From Bacteroidetes bacterium UKL13-3 (GTDB lineage Bacteria; Bacteroidota; Bacteroidia; UKL13-3): DNA of 64,000 bases. The number at the start of each line of letters is the position of its first letter. Position 1 is the first letter of the stretch. The stretch lies in contig CP012155.1 in the NCBI GenBank assembly GCA_001602415.1, forward strand, positions 1,488,001 to 1,552,000. The letters run 5' to 3'. Shown here one piece after another: positions 1 through 8,151 of this stretch. Below the pieces are notes generated by a model. The model did not search any database and had not been told where the DNA came from. It saw only the letters and a program-made list of their open reading frames with translations. The translations under genes and the position numbers were made by a program.

Positions 1-418
1 TGGCTTGTAAAAACAGCAATTCATTGCTGCCTTGTGTGTAAAATAAATCAGTATAAGGTGTTTTGGTTTTATAATAATGAGCATCTTCTGCCTTCATAAA
101 ATAAACATCATACGGATTGATGGCATATTGAAAACCAATTGGTCTATTGACATCAAACAAAAGCGGGCGCGAGGGAGAACCTACATTTCCTAAATCTTGA
201 AATACAATATACTTTTTGAATACTGGTTGGAAAATTTCCATACGTTGAAATCCCGTGTCGATAGGTTGCCAGTTTTCATTCTGATTTATTTTCTGTTCTG
301 TAATTTGGGAAGTAAACGGTTTTACATACCGCGTAGAATCCTGTGCAAGTGCGCCAACACTCAACAATATACCGATACCATATAATACGAAATTTCGCAG
401 TTTCTTCTGTGCAATCAC
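1..418 (-). CDS. Putative porin (Porin_10 family), 3' end outside window
   Basis: This is the first ~139 codons of an outer-membrane barrel protein. A signal peptide (basic start, hydrophobic stretch, cleavage near ALAQ) is followed by the conserved N-terminal block of Bacteroidota 'putative porin' proteins: IFQPVFKKYIVFQDLGNVG, then SRPLLFDVNRPIGFQYAINP and a TPYTDLFYTQGSNE-like segment. I chose the GTG at 418 because a TGA lies directly upstream in frame and there is no ATG before the mature region. The start sits 4 bases past the stop of the upstream LVIVD-repeat gene, so the two are probably translationally coupled. The family forms beta-barrels in the outer membrane; the substrate is unknown. 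The rest of the gene is off the window edge. Confidence 0.82.
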   Translation of the reverse strand, partial: MIAQKKLRNFVLYGIGILLSVGALAQDSTRYVKPFTSQITEQKINQNENWQPIDTGFQRMEIFQPVFKKYIVFQDLGNVGSPSRPLLFDVNRPIGFQYAINPYDVYFMKAEDAHYYKTKTPYTDLFYTQGSNELLFLQA

Positions 419-422
419 TCAG

Positions 423-1841
423 TTAATATTTGACAATCGGGAGTTGTTTGGTAAGGCCCGACTCTGTGATAATACTCATAAAGTACATGCCATTTTGAAT
501 TCCCGAAACTTCTTCAAGTTTAATGTCATTTTCGCCACCAAGCAAATCAATCTGTTTTTGCAACAATGTTTGTCCATTCAAGTTCATTATTTGAAGGGTT
601 GCTGTTTCTTTTTGATTGCTGAAAATAGAAACGTTTACCACCGTTGAGGTTGGATTAGGATAGGCTCGCGCGGCAAGTATTGAACGTCCGTTTTGCGAAA
701 GTCCTACTTTCTGGTTGTACTTTAAGATAAACAATCCATTGCGCATATCTGAAGCAGCAATATAGCCCGATGCAAAAAACGGATACACTCCCCAACAGCC
801 GGTTAATCCTTGGTAAACACCATCTGGATTTTGCGGATAGGTATCATAAAAACCTTGGATTACTGGATTTAAAGGATTCGTCATGTCCCACAATACCATT
901 CCATCTTCATAGGCGGAAGTCCACAATTTATTGCCCAACCAAATAACATTGTGCGGAGTGGCACCTGCATGTGAGTTAAAGTTAGTTTTATAATCTGGCG
1001 ATTTTTTGTTACTTATATCATACAATTTGATGGGTAATCCGTAAGGCAACTCATCAGTAAACACAATCATCGAACCTTCATCATTTAACCAGCCTGTATG
1101 GTTATAACCGTTGAATGGGTAAGGTGGTGAAATGCCACCAATATGTACCGAGTGTTTTGGATCTCGCACATCAAATATCTGTAAGCCTTTGTATTCGCAT
1201 GAGCAGTAGGCTGTGTCATTTCTAAAGTAGGCCTCATGAACAATATTGCATATTTTTGTGGAGTCGGTTAGTGAGCCTATTAATACAGGGTTTTCGGGAT
1301 CATTGAGTGAAATGATTTGCATGCCAAATTTGGGAATGTTTCCAAAGGGTTTGGTGGCGTTAAGATACAAACGCTTACTGGTGGAGTCGATAAATATCGA
1401 ATGGGTATTACTACTGATAGCACTATCTGTTTTCACTAAGTGAACCGAGTCGGGGAGGTATTGTAAATCAAAAATTTGCAAAGCCCCTGGAGGACCATTA
1501 TCGGAAACACAATACACATAATGGTCAAACACTTCAAAATCGCGATTAATTACGCGGTTTAACCCCGAACGTACATCACATTTTTTGATGCTTATCGGAT
1601 TGCTAATATCAAAAAAGTATATAGAATCAATGGATCCCATTATAACAAACTCTTTTCCGCTTGTTGGATGCGTCCAACCCATCAGGTCTGTCCATGTTTG
1701 CCTGTCATTTGAAAACTGTGTAGTTTGTGAAGCCAAATTGGTATCATTCCAGTGCCCCCCAAGCTCGAACCTGTATGCTTGTTGAGATTGAACTTGAAAG
1801 CATAAGAACGTTAGGAAAAGGCAGTAAAATATTGGTTTCAT
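423..1841 (-). CDS. Secreted LVIVD-repeat / choice-of-anchor B protein with T9SS sorting domain
   Basis: 472 aa. A signal peptide (residues 1-19) precedes repeated beta-propeller-like segments. Phrases such as IYFFDISNP, LQIFDLQYLPDSVH, GLQIFDVRDPKH and GMVLWDMTNPLNP are the LVIVD-type repeats of the choice-of-anchor B family. The last ~80 residues are a type A Por sorting domain (YPNPTSTVVNVSI near the start, GMYFMSI...KQLPIVKY at the end), so type IX secretion to the surface is expected. It is a close tandem paralogue of the gene immediately upstream (1869-3278), even sharing a stretch of identical DNA at the DLQYLPDSVH codons. The biochemical role is unknown; the propeller probably binds a ligand or partner protein. 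Confidence 0.85.
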   Translation of the reverse strand: MKPIFYCLFLTFLCFQVQSQQAYRFELGGHWNDTNLASQTTQFSNDRQTWTDLMGWTHPTSGKEFVIMGSIDSIYFFDISNPISIKKCDVRSGLNRVINRDFEVFDHYVYCVSDNGPPGALQIFDLQYLPDSVHLVKTDSAISSNTHSIFIDSTSKRLYLNATKPFGNIPKFGMQIISLNDPENPVLIGSLTDSTKICNIVHEAYFRNDTAYCSCEYKGLQIFDVRDPKHSVHIGGISPPYPFNGYNHTGWLNDEGSMIVFTDELPYGLPIKLYDISNKKSPDYKTNFNSHAGATPHNVIWLGNKLWTSAYEDGMVLWDMTNPLNPVIQGFYDTYPQNPDGVYQGLTGCWGVYPFFASGYIAASDMRNGLFILKYNQKVGLSQNGRSILAARAYPNPTSTVVNVSIFSNQKETATLQIMNLNGQTLLQKQIDLLGGENDIKLEEVSGIQNGMYFMSIITESGLTKQLPIVKY

Positions 1842-1868
1842 TATTTTTGAAGTTAACGATAATGGAAG

Positions 1869-3278
1869 TTATCTAATATGTAAAATAGGCTTGTTAATAA
1901 ATGAATGTTCACTTTCAATTGTAGCCAGAAGCAAGCCTTCGGGTAAAAAAATTAGATCTTTTAATAGAATTTCGTTTAAACCATTTTTTAATAAAACAGA
2001 TTGTTGCAACCATTTTTTTCCTTGTACATCAAATACTGTAATTGTTGCGTTTTCTGAAATGTTTGATTGAATAGAAACCGTTAACTGTTCAGTAAAAGGA
2101 TTCGGATAAAAAGTTGCATGAATAATTCCTTGTTGCTGTTCTGTTGTTCCCAGTGGCCAGGACGGTTCAAGCACAAACAAGCCTTCACTAATATCACTTA
2201 CCAATATGAGTCCTGAGGGTAAAAATGGCCAAACACCCCAGCAGCCGTGAAATCCATTGTAAACGCCTGTTGCATTTTTAGGATATGTATCATAAAAGGC
2301 AGCAATGGTTGGTGTTTGTGTGGCAATATTTTTCATATCAAAAATATACACTCCATCTTCATACATTGAAGCATAGGCATAACGCCCTTTCCAATAAGCA
2401 TTATGTGGCAGTGCTTGTGTGTTGGAATTGAAGAAGGTAACCAAATCGGGGGCATTGATATTTTTTACATCATAAACTTTAATAGGCGAGCCTTGGTTTT
2501 CATCGGTAAACATTAAATACCTTCCAGTGCTATCCAACCAGCTGCTATGATTGTAGCCATTTCCGGGATAAGGAGCCACAATGGAACCGATCAAAACCTT
2601 TTGTTGCGGGTTGCGCAAATCGTAAATAAACAATCCGTTATTTCCACACGAGCAGTATGCGGTGTCTCGCTGAACAAATACTTCATGCGTATAAGGGCAT
2701 CCTTGGTTTTTATCCAACTCTCCTAAAAAGGTTGGTGATTCGGGATTGGCCAACGAAAAAATGCCCATTGACCAACTACCGGCCGGCTTGTGAATATTGC
2801 CACACAAATACATGCGTTGAGAAGCTTGTTCGATAAATATAGTGTGGGTGTTTATGCTAAAGGTGTCGTTATCATAAATTTTGTGAACCGAGTCGGGGAG
2901 GTATTGCAAATCAAATATTTCGAGTGAACCTAAAGGTGAAGTTCTGTCTGAAACGCAGTAAACATAATGGTCATAAATCTCGTAATCACGATTAATGGCA
3001 TTTTTTGCGCGTCCTGCCTCAACATCACACTTTTTCATGTTTAATGGGTTTGTTACATCAAAGAAGTAAAGTGAATCGGTGCTCCCGGCAATCATGTACT
3101 CTCTGTTTTTAACGGAGTCTTTCCATCCCGTAACATCATTCCAAATTTGATCTCCGTCTATTCTTTTGATATTGGTGTCGTTATAATGGGCTAGCAATCT
3201 CAAATTATAACGATTGTTTTGGGCTTGCGATTGCCAAGTGAAGAAACACAGAACAAGGAAAGTGAAATATTTAGTCAT
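1869..3278 (-). CDS. Secreted LVIVD-repeat / choice-of-anchor B protein with T9SS sorting domain (paralogue)
   Basis: 469 aa from the ATG at 3278; an upstream TTG at 3284 is less likely. It has a signal peptide ending near QAQ, then the same architecture as its downstream neighbour: NDVTGWKD, AGSTDSLYFFDVTNP, LEIFDLQYLPDSVHK, NGYNHSSWLDS and a CWGVWPFLPSG block. It ends in a Por sorting domain (FYPNPFTEQLTVSI...). Both proteins keep the INRDYEIYDHYVYCVSD-type segment and the CSC pair (TAYCSCG/TAYCSCE), which suggests a conserved fold with possible disulfides. The 27-bp gap to the downstream copy suggests one transcript that also includes the porin. Function unknown; family assignment is confident. 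Confidence 0.85.
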   Translation of the reverse strand: MTKYFTFLVLCFFTWQSQAQNNRYNLRLLAHYNDTNIKRIDGDQIWNDVTGWKDSVKNREYMIAGSTDSLYFFDVTNPLNMKKCDVEAGRAKNAINRDYEIYDHYVYCVSDRTSPLGSLEIFDLQYLPDSVHKIYDNDTFSINTHTIFIEQASQRMYLCGNIHKPAGSWSMGIFSLANPESPTFLGELDKNQGCPYTHEVFVQRDTAYCSCGNNGLFIYDLRNPQQKVLIGSIVAPYPGNGYNHSSWLDSTGRYLMFTDENQGSPIKVYDVKNINAPDLVTFFNSNTQALPHNAYWKGRYAYASMYEDGVYIFDMKNIATQTPTIAAFYDTYPKNATGVYNGFHGCWGVWPFLPSGLILVSDISEGLFVLEPSWPLGTTEQQQGIIHATFYPNPFTEQLTVSIQSNISENATITVFDVQGKKWLQQSVLLKNGLNEILLKDLIFLPEGLLLATIESEHSFINKPILHIR

Positions 3279-3324
3279 GAACAACGAAGATAGTTTAAAC
3301 CGAATGAAAGTGAATGATGCAGTT

Positions 3325-4386
3325 TTATACGTTTTCTGATAGTGTTGTATAGATGTATTGCCTCAATGCTGTAAGTAATTCGTCTTCCGAATGTTTATCA
3401 AAACAAACGGCAACAGGAAGAGCATAAACCGGTAATTGGCCTAGTATATATAATGCTTCTGGTGAACGAAGTTTTACTGCATCTTTTTCGGTAGTTACTA
3501 GTATTTTATTGGAAGTAGTTAAAAGCTGAAACCTTTCGGCAAGATCATTAAGTTCGTTTTCGGAATAGTCTTTATGATCGCTAAACGAAACAGCGTGCAC
3601 TTTTTCAAATTCTCGATTGAGTTCTTCTTTAAATAATGTGTTATGTGCAATTCCTGAAAAGGCAAGTATTTCTGTTGATGCAGAAAAGGTGAATTCGGTT
3701 TTGTAAATTGGTTTTAACTCACCATAAGTTAATGATGAAAATAAAACCAATTGATCAGGTAATGGTTTGATGTGCTCGCGTATGGTTTGTTTTTCTTGCT
3801 GCGATAACGTTGTCGGGCATTTACTTACAACTATACACTGAGCCCGTTTGTATGCCGAGCGAAATTCGCGCAATGTGCCCGATGGCAACAACCAATCATT
3901 GTAAAACAGCTTGCGGTAATCAGTGAGTATGATAGAAAACCCAGGTTGGATGGGCAAATGTTGAAACCCATCATCCATCAATATAACCTGAGTATCTTCG
4001 CAATCACCAAGAAGGGCGGGCACTCCCAATACTCTGTTTTCACTTACTGCAAGATGAATATGTGGGTGTTTTTGTTTAATTTGAAAAGGTTCGTCACCTA
4101 TTTGTTCGGGTGTTGAATATTCATCGGCTAATACATAACCCAATGTTTTACGTTTGTATCCTCTGCTTAAAATGGCAAGTTTAAACTCGTCTTTTAGGTT
4201 GGCAATTAACCATTCGATATGAGGGGTTTTACCTGTTCCTCCAGCAGCAATATTGCCCACACAAATTATGGGAAAATCAAATTTGGTACGACTGAGTATT
4301 CTGGATTTGTATAAAAAATTTCGAATAAGAATAGCAGTTCCATATAAAAAGGTGAGCGGAAATAAAACAACTCGTACCAAAATCAT
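3325..4386 (-). CDS. lpxK: Tetraacyldisaccharide 4'-kinase LpxK
   Basis: 353 aa, the usual length. LpxK phosphorylates the 4' position of the tetraacyldisaccharide lipid A precursor at the inner membrane. An N-terminal hydrophobic helix (residues ~5-25) precedes the variant Walker A loop GNIAAGGTGKTP (~44-55). Then come the SRGYKRKTLGYV, GDEPFQIKQKHP and MDDGFQH blocks typical of the family, and a C-terminal FSDHKDYSENEL...TTEKDAVKL segment. The start overlaps the lipB stop by 4 bases (ATGA), so the two are translationally coupled. Its presence implies a Raetz-type lipid A outer membrane. Confidence 0.96.
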   Translation of the reverse strand: MILVRVVLFPLTFLYGTAILIRNFLYKSRILSRTKFDFPIICVGNIAAGGTGKTPHIEWLIANLKDEFKLAILSRGYKRKTLGYVLADEYSTPEQIGDEPFQIKQKHPHIHLAVSENRVLGVPALLGDCEDTQVILMDDGFQHLPIQPGFSIILTDYRKLFYNDWLLPSGTLREFRSAYKRAQCIVVSKCPTTLSQQEKQTIREHIKPLPDQLVLFSSLTYGELKPIYKTEFTFSASTEILAFSGIAHNTLFKEELNREFEKVHAVSFSDHKDYSENELNDLAERFQLLTTSNKILVTTEKDAVKLRSPEALYILGQLPVYALPVAVCFDKHSEDELLTALRQYIYTTLSENV

Positions 4387-5096
4387 ACGGCAGTTAATTG
4401 CATGTTAAACAATGTTGCAATATGGTAACGCAATTTGCTTTTTACTTCTTCCATATCAACTGTATAACCTAATTCTTGTTGCATAGAGGTAACCTGTTTA
4501 TCGTCAATACCGCAAGGAACAATATGGCCAAAATAACTAAGGTCGGCATTCACGTTAAACGCAAAGCCATGCATGGTAATCCAACGGCTGCAACGAACAC
4601 CCATGGCACAAATTTTCCTAGCTTTTGCATCATCATCGGCATCTAACCAAACACCTGTATAACCCTCGTACCTGCCACCTTTGATGCCGTACTCTGCTAT
4701 TGTTAAAATAATGGCTTCTTCCAAAGTGCGCAGGTAAAGGTGAATATCCGTAAAAAACTGTTCGAGATCCAAAATTGGGTAACCTACAATTTGTCCGGGA
4801 CCATGATAGGTTATATCACCACCTCTGTTAATCTGATAATAGGTTGCGCTAAGTTCGTTCAGCTCTTGTTCATTTACCAGGAGGTTATCAATAGAACCAC
4901 TTTTACCCAATGTGTATACATGCGGGTGCTCACAAAAAATAAGGTGATTAGTCGGTAGCGTTTTTTCCGCATAATCCGGCAGCTGCCTATTGGCAAACTT
5001 TAAATCTACCTTTTCTTTAAAAAGAGATTCCTGCCTGTCCCAAGCTTCTTTATAATCAATCAATTCCCAATCAATAAATTGTACTTCTTTGTTCAT
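4383..5096 (-). CDS. lipB: Octanoyl-[ACP]:protein N-octanoyltransferase LipB
   Basis: 237 aa. LipB moves octanoate from acyl-carrier protein to lipoyl domains of 2-oxoacid dehydrogenases and GcvH, the first step of de novo lipoylation in the cytoplasm. Family motifs are present: HPHVYTLGKSG, NRGGDITYHGPGQIVGYP, the KICAMGVRCSRWITMHGFA block carrying the conserved Lys, and VPCGIDDKQVTSM carrying the active-site Cys. It is the first gene of a lipB-lpxK pair, 171 bases downstream of the sigma-54 regulator gene. LipA is not in this window. Confidence 0.95.
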   Translation of the reverse strand: MNKEVQFIDWELIDYKEAWDRQESLFKEKVDLKFANRQLPDYAEKTLPTNHLIFCEHPHVYTLGKSGSIDNLLVNEQELNELSATYYQINRGGDITYHGPGQIVGYPILDLEQFFTDIHLYLRTLEEAIILTIAEYGIKGGRYEGYTGVWLDADDDAKARKICAMGVRCSRWITMHGFAFNVNADLSYFGHIVPCGIDDKQVTSMQQELGYTVDMEEVKSKLRYHIATLFNMQLTAV

Positions 5097-5267
5097 TTTC
5101 GGGGTTGATTTGTATAATTTAAAATGTTTTTGGTTTGAATGTTTATTTGTTGCTTCTAGCTCTTGATATACTTTTTAGCAGTCAACACAATTAACAGATA
5201 CAATAGTCAACAATTATGTCATGTTTAGTTTTAAAAAACAATCAATTGATTTTACCCAACACACTCA

Positions 5268-6647
5268 TTAATCATTCAACGTGCTAATCATTTCTCCCCT
5301 GCGTAGGCTGTACTTCTCAATTTTGTTATACAGATGACTTCTCTGAATATCAATTTCCTGAGCTGTTTTAGCTACATTCCAATTGTTTTTCTTGAGCTTT
5401 TCTTCAATAAAAATTTTCTCAACATGGTCCTTAAACTCTTGCAAAGTATCGTACTTCTCAAATACGCTCTTTTCATTGTTTTGTTGGTTCATCGGACTGG
5501 CAAATTTCACAACATCTTCTTCCGTAATTTTGTTGCCGCTTAGTATTACCAGTCGCTCGATAACATTGCGTAACTCGCGAATATTTCCACTGTAGTGGAT
5601 TTTTTTCAATTCGTTTAATGCAGCGGTGTTGAAGCTTTTACGTGGAATACCATTGTCTTCACAAATTTCTTTCACAAAACGTTCTGATAACAATGCGATA
5701 TCGTCTTTGCGCTCGTTTAAAGAGGGCACATGTATGAGGATAACACTCAAGCGGTGGTATAAATCCATGCGGAAGTTACCTTTTTCAATCTCCTTTAATA
5801 AATCTTTGTTGGTTGCCGCAATTACGCGAACGTTCACATCAATATCTTTATCGCCACCCACACGTGTAATTTTGCTCTCTTGTAGGGCTCGCAAAACTTT
5901 GGCTTGGGCCGATAAGCTCATATCACCAACTTCATCTAAAAACAAAGTTCCTTCATGTGCTTGTTCAAATTTTCCAACACGTTGTTTAATGGCAGAGGTA
6001 AAAGCGCCTTTTTCATGTCCGAATAATTCGCTTTCGATTAATTCGGTAGGAATGGCTGCGCAGTTAACTTCAATGATGGAATTTTTAGCGCGATTGCTTT
6101 TTTCGTGAATCCAGCGGGCAACAAGTTCTTTTCCTGTTCCGTTTTCACCTGTAATCAACACCCGAGCATCTGTTGGTGCTACCTTTTCAATGGTTTCGTT
6201 AATATTTTGAATGGCGGGTGAATCGCCAATAATTTCACGGGTTTTACTTACTTTACGCTTTAAAACTTTGTTCTCAATAACAATTGATTTTTTATCAATA
6301 GCATTGCGTAGGGTAACAAGTAAGCGGTTTAAATCAGGTGGTTTTGAGATGAAATCAAAGGCTCCTTTTTTGGTGGCCTCAACAGCAGTATCAATGGTTG
6401 CGTTGCCCGAAATCATGATAAATGGAACATCATCATCTAACTCGCGGGCTTTGGTTAGTAATTCCAATCCATCCATTTTGGGCATTTTAATATCGCACAA
6501 AACAGCTTCGTATTCTTCGTTTTCTATTTTCTCTAGTCCAATCTGTCCGTCAGCAGCTTCATCTACAAGGTACCCTTCGTATTCTAAAATTTCCTTGAGT
6601 GTGTTTCGAATGGCTTTTTCATCATCAATAATTAGTATCTTTCCCAT
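5268..6647 (-). CDS. Sigma-54-dependent NtrC-family response regulator
   Basis: 459 aa in three domains. The receiver (~1-120) has D8/D9, phospho-acceptor D52 in VLCDIKMPKMDG, and K102. The AAA+ sigma-54 interaction domain (~138-365) has Walker A GENGTGKE (~168), ELFGHEKGAFTSA (~207-219) and FLDEVGDMS Walker B. The C-terminal Fis-type HTH (~410-450) contains NVAKTAQEIDIQRSHLYNKI. The sigma-54 contact loop reads GAFTSA instead of GAFTGA. It should open sigma-54 promoters when phosphorylated. No histidine kinase is adjacent, so it is an orphan here and its targets are unknown. It has its own transcription unit between lipB and the exonuclease gene. Confidence 0.93.
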   Translation of the reverse strand: MGKILIIDDEKAIRNTLKEILEYEGYLVDEAADGQIGLEKIENEEYEAVLCDIKMPKMDGLELLTKARELDDDVPFIMISGNATIDTAVEATKKGAFDFISKPPDLNRLLVTLRNAIDKKSIVIENKVLKRKVSKTREIIGDSPAIQNINETIEKVAPTDARVLITGENGTGKELVARWIHEKSNRAKNSIIEVNCAAIPTELIESELFGHEKGAFTSAIKQRVGKFEQAHEGTLFLDEVGDMSLSAQAKVLRALQESKITRVGGDKDIDVNVRVIAATNKDLLKEIEKGNFRMDLYHRLSVILIHVPSLNERKDDIALLSERFVKEICEDNGIPRKSFNTAALNELKKIHYSGNIRELRNVIERLVILSGNKITEEDVVKFASPMNQQNNEKSVFEKYDTLQEFKDHVEKIFIEEKLKKNNWNVAKTAQEIDIQRSHLYNKIEKYSLRRGEMISTLND

Positions 6648-6761
6648 TGTGGCGCGTTATTTATAACAGTTGCAAATAAGAAAAAAATACTACATTGTTA
6701 TCCTCAAAAAGTTAACAATGTAAATAGCTTGATTACAGCAAGAAGGGGGGAGGATAAAGAC

Positions 6762-7529
6762 CTATTTACCGAATCCGGCAAGTTTCAATTTGGTGAGTTT
6801 ACGTTTGGTTTCCAGCGGAAAATCATTATCCATCATCCATTGATAATAGCCGGGTTCAAATTTAAAAACATCTTGTACTGCCTTGCCTCTGTGTTTTCCA
6901 AAATTGAATACAGCTACTTTTTTATCATTGTATACCATGCGTCCGGCTAAATCAACATTGTTGGATTGACCAGAAACAGCATGCAGTTGTTCAATATCAT
7001 TTTCAAGGTTTTCATAACGCTCAATTTGAGCCAATAAAACCTCGTAAGTAGCCTGAGTATCGGCAAGTGCATTGTGTGCGTTTTCTAAATTTTTATCGCA
7101 ATAAAACTTGTATGCTGCAGTAAGGTTACGTTGCTCCATCATATGGAAAATACGCTGTGCATCTACAAATTTTCTATTTTCTGTATCAAAATCGATTTGT
7201 GACCTTAAGAATTCCTCAACCAACATTGGGAAATCAAATTTATTGGAATTAAACCCTCCAAAATCGCATCCTGCAAATTTATCAGCCAGCTCTTTGGCTC
7301 TTTCGGTAAAGGTTGGTTCATTGGCTACATCTTCGTCATAAATACCATGAATAAGTGATGTTTCGATCGGAATGGGCATTTGTGGATTAAAACGCATGTT
7401 CTTTTTTTCTTCCGTTCCATCTGGAAAAACTTTGATGTATGCCAATTCTACAATTCTGTCTTTGGAAATATTGATGCCCGTGGTTTCCAAATCAAAAACA
7501 ACAAACGGACGTCTTAAATTTAATTTCAT
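6762..7529 (-). CDS. 3'-5' exonuclease, DnaQ/ExoX-like
   Basis: 255 aa. The exonuclease domain (residues ~8-175) carries DEDDh motifs: FDLETTG (Exo I), GGFNSNKFDFPMLVEEF (Exo II) and HNALADTQAT (Exo III, catalytic His and Asp). A C-terminal module (~205-250, NFGKHRGKAVQDVFK...YYQWMMDNDFP) resembles the ExoX-like C-terminal domain of stand-alone exonucleases. It probably acts in DNA repair or proofreading; no polymerase domain is fused. The gene is monocistronic, with a 114-bp gap to the downstream regulator gene. Confidence 0.88.
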   Translation of the reverse strand: MKLNLRRPFVVFDLETTGINISKDRIVELAYIKVFPDGTEEKKNMRFNPQMPIPIETSLIHGIYDEDVANEPTFTERAKELADKFAGCDFGGFNSNKFDFPMLVEEFLRSQIDFDTENRKFVDAQRIFHMMEQRNLTAAYKFYCDKNLENAHNALADTQATYEVLLAQIERYENLENDIEQLHAVSGQSNNVDLAGRMVYNDKKVAVFNFGKHRGKAVQDVFKFEPGYYQWMMDNDFPLETKRKLTKLKLAGFGK

Positions 7530-7583
7530 GTGATGCGTTTTACGGCATGCAATTAACGACTAAAATCGGATTAATAAAATGTA

Positions 7584-8072
7584 TTACAATTCAGGACTTC
7601 CAATCTTTTCTGACGAATGATGGCGATGTTTTGAATGATGTTTACGAGATGAAGATGAGTCTAAATCGGTGAGTTTAAACCCATCGTAAGCAAGGTATGC
7701 CCAACCTACAATAAAACTTAATCCGCCCAACGGAGTAAAGGCTCCAACAGCCTTAAATTGTTCAGAAAATCCTAATACAGCGCGCAACGACAAAAAGTAT
7801 AGAGAGAGGGAGAAAATTACAATCCCGAACATAAATAAATACCAAACTCTTTTAGCTGTTATTTCCTTTAATTTACGCAATGAAAGGGCGATGATAAGTA
7901 TACCAATTGCATGCATAAACTGATATTTTACGCCTGTTTCAAACGTTTCTAATTGGGTAGGTTCTATTAAATCTTTGAGTGCGTGAGCTCCAAACGCACC
8001 CAACACAACTGCACTTCCTGCAAATATGCATCCCGATTGAAACATCGATTTTTGTAGTGTATGATTAGTCAT
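7584..8072 (-). CDS. DUF423 family integral membrane protein
   Basis: 162 aa. The N-terminal ~125 residues match DUF423 (YgdD-like): GSAVVLGAFGAHALKD, FETGVKYQFMHAIGILIIAL and a terminal FTPLGGLSFIVGWAYLAY block, with four predicted membrane segments. A His/Ser-rich basic tail (SSSSRKHHSKHRHHSS, ~138-153) extends beyond the usual family length and could bind metal or be unstructured. Function is unknown across the family. It is divergent from the envelope cluster starting at 8152. Confidence 0.88.
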   Translation of the reverse strand: MTNHTLQKSMFQSGCIFAGSAVVLGAFGAHALKDLIEPTQLETFETGVKYQFMHAIGILIIALSLRKLKEITAKRVWYLFMFGIVIFSLSLYFLSLRAVLGFSEQFKAVGAFTPLGGLSFIVGWAYLAYDGFKLTDLDSSSSRKHHSKHRHHSSEKIGSPEL

Positions 8073-8126
8073 AGTTTACACATTATTCTGTTTACAAATA
8101 AGCATTACTCTAAGGAGTTTCAGAAG

Positions 8127-8134
8127 TATTTTTG
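8127..8134 (+). promoter_or_regulatory. Putative -7 element (TAnnTTTG) of the 8152-13944 cluster
   Basis: TATTTTTG fits the Bacteroidota -7 consensus TAnnTTTG. Transcription would begin about 7 bases later, leaving an ~11-base leader before the ATG at 8152. I see no good TTTG at -33, so confidence is limited. Confidence 0.4.
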
Positions 8135-8151
8135 ATAAACTATAAAAATAA

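Noticed and set aside
5626-6108. 160-codon frame opposite the NtrC gene
   Set aside because: It lies entirely on the opposite strand of a conserved gene, with biased composition expected of a shadow frame.
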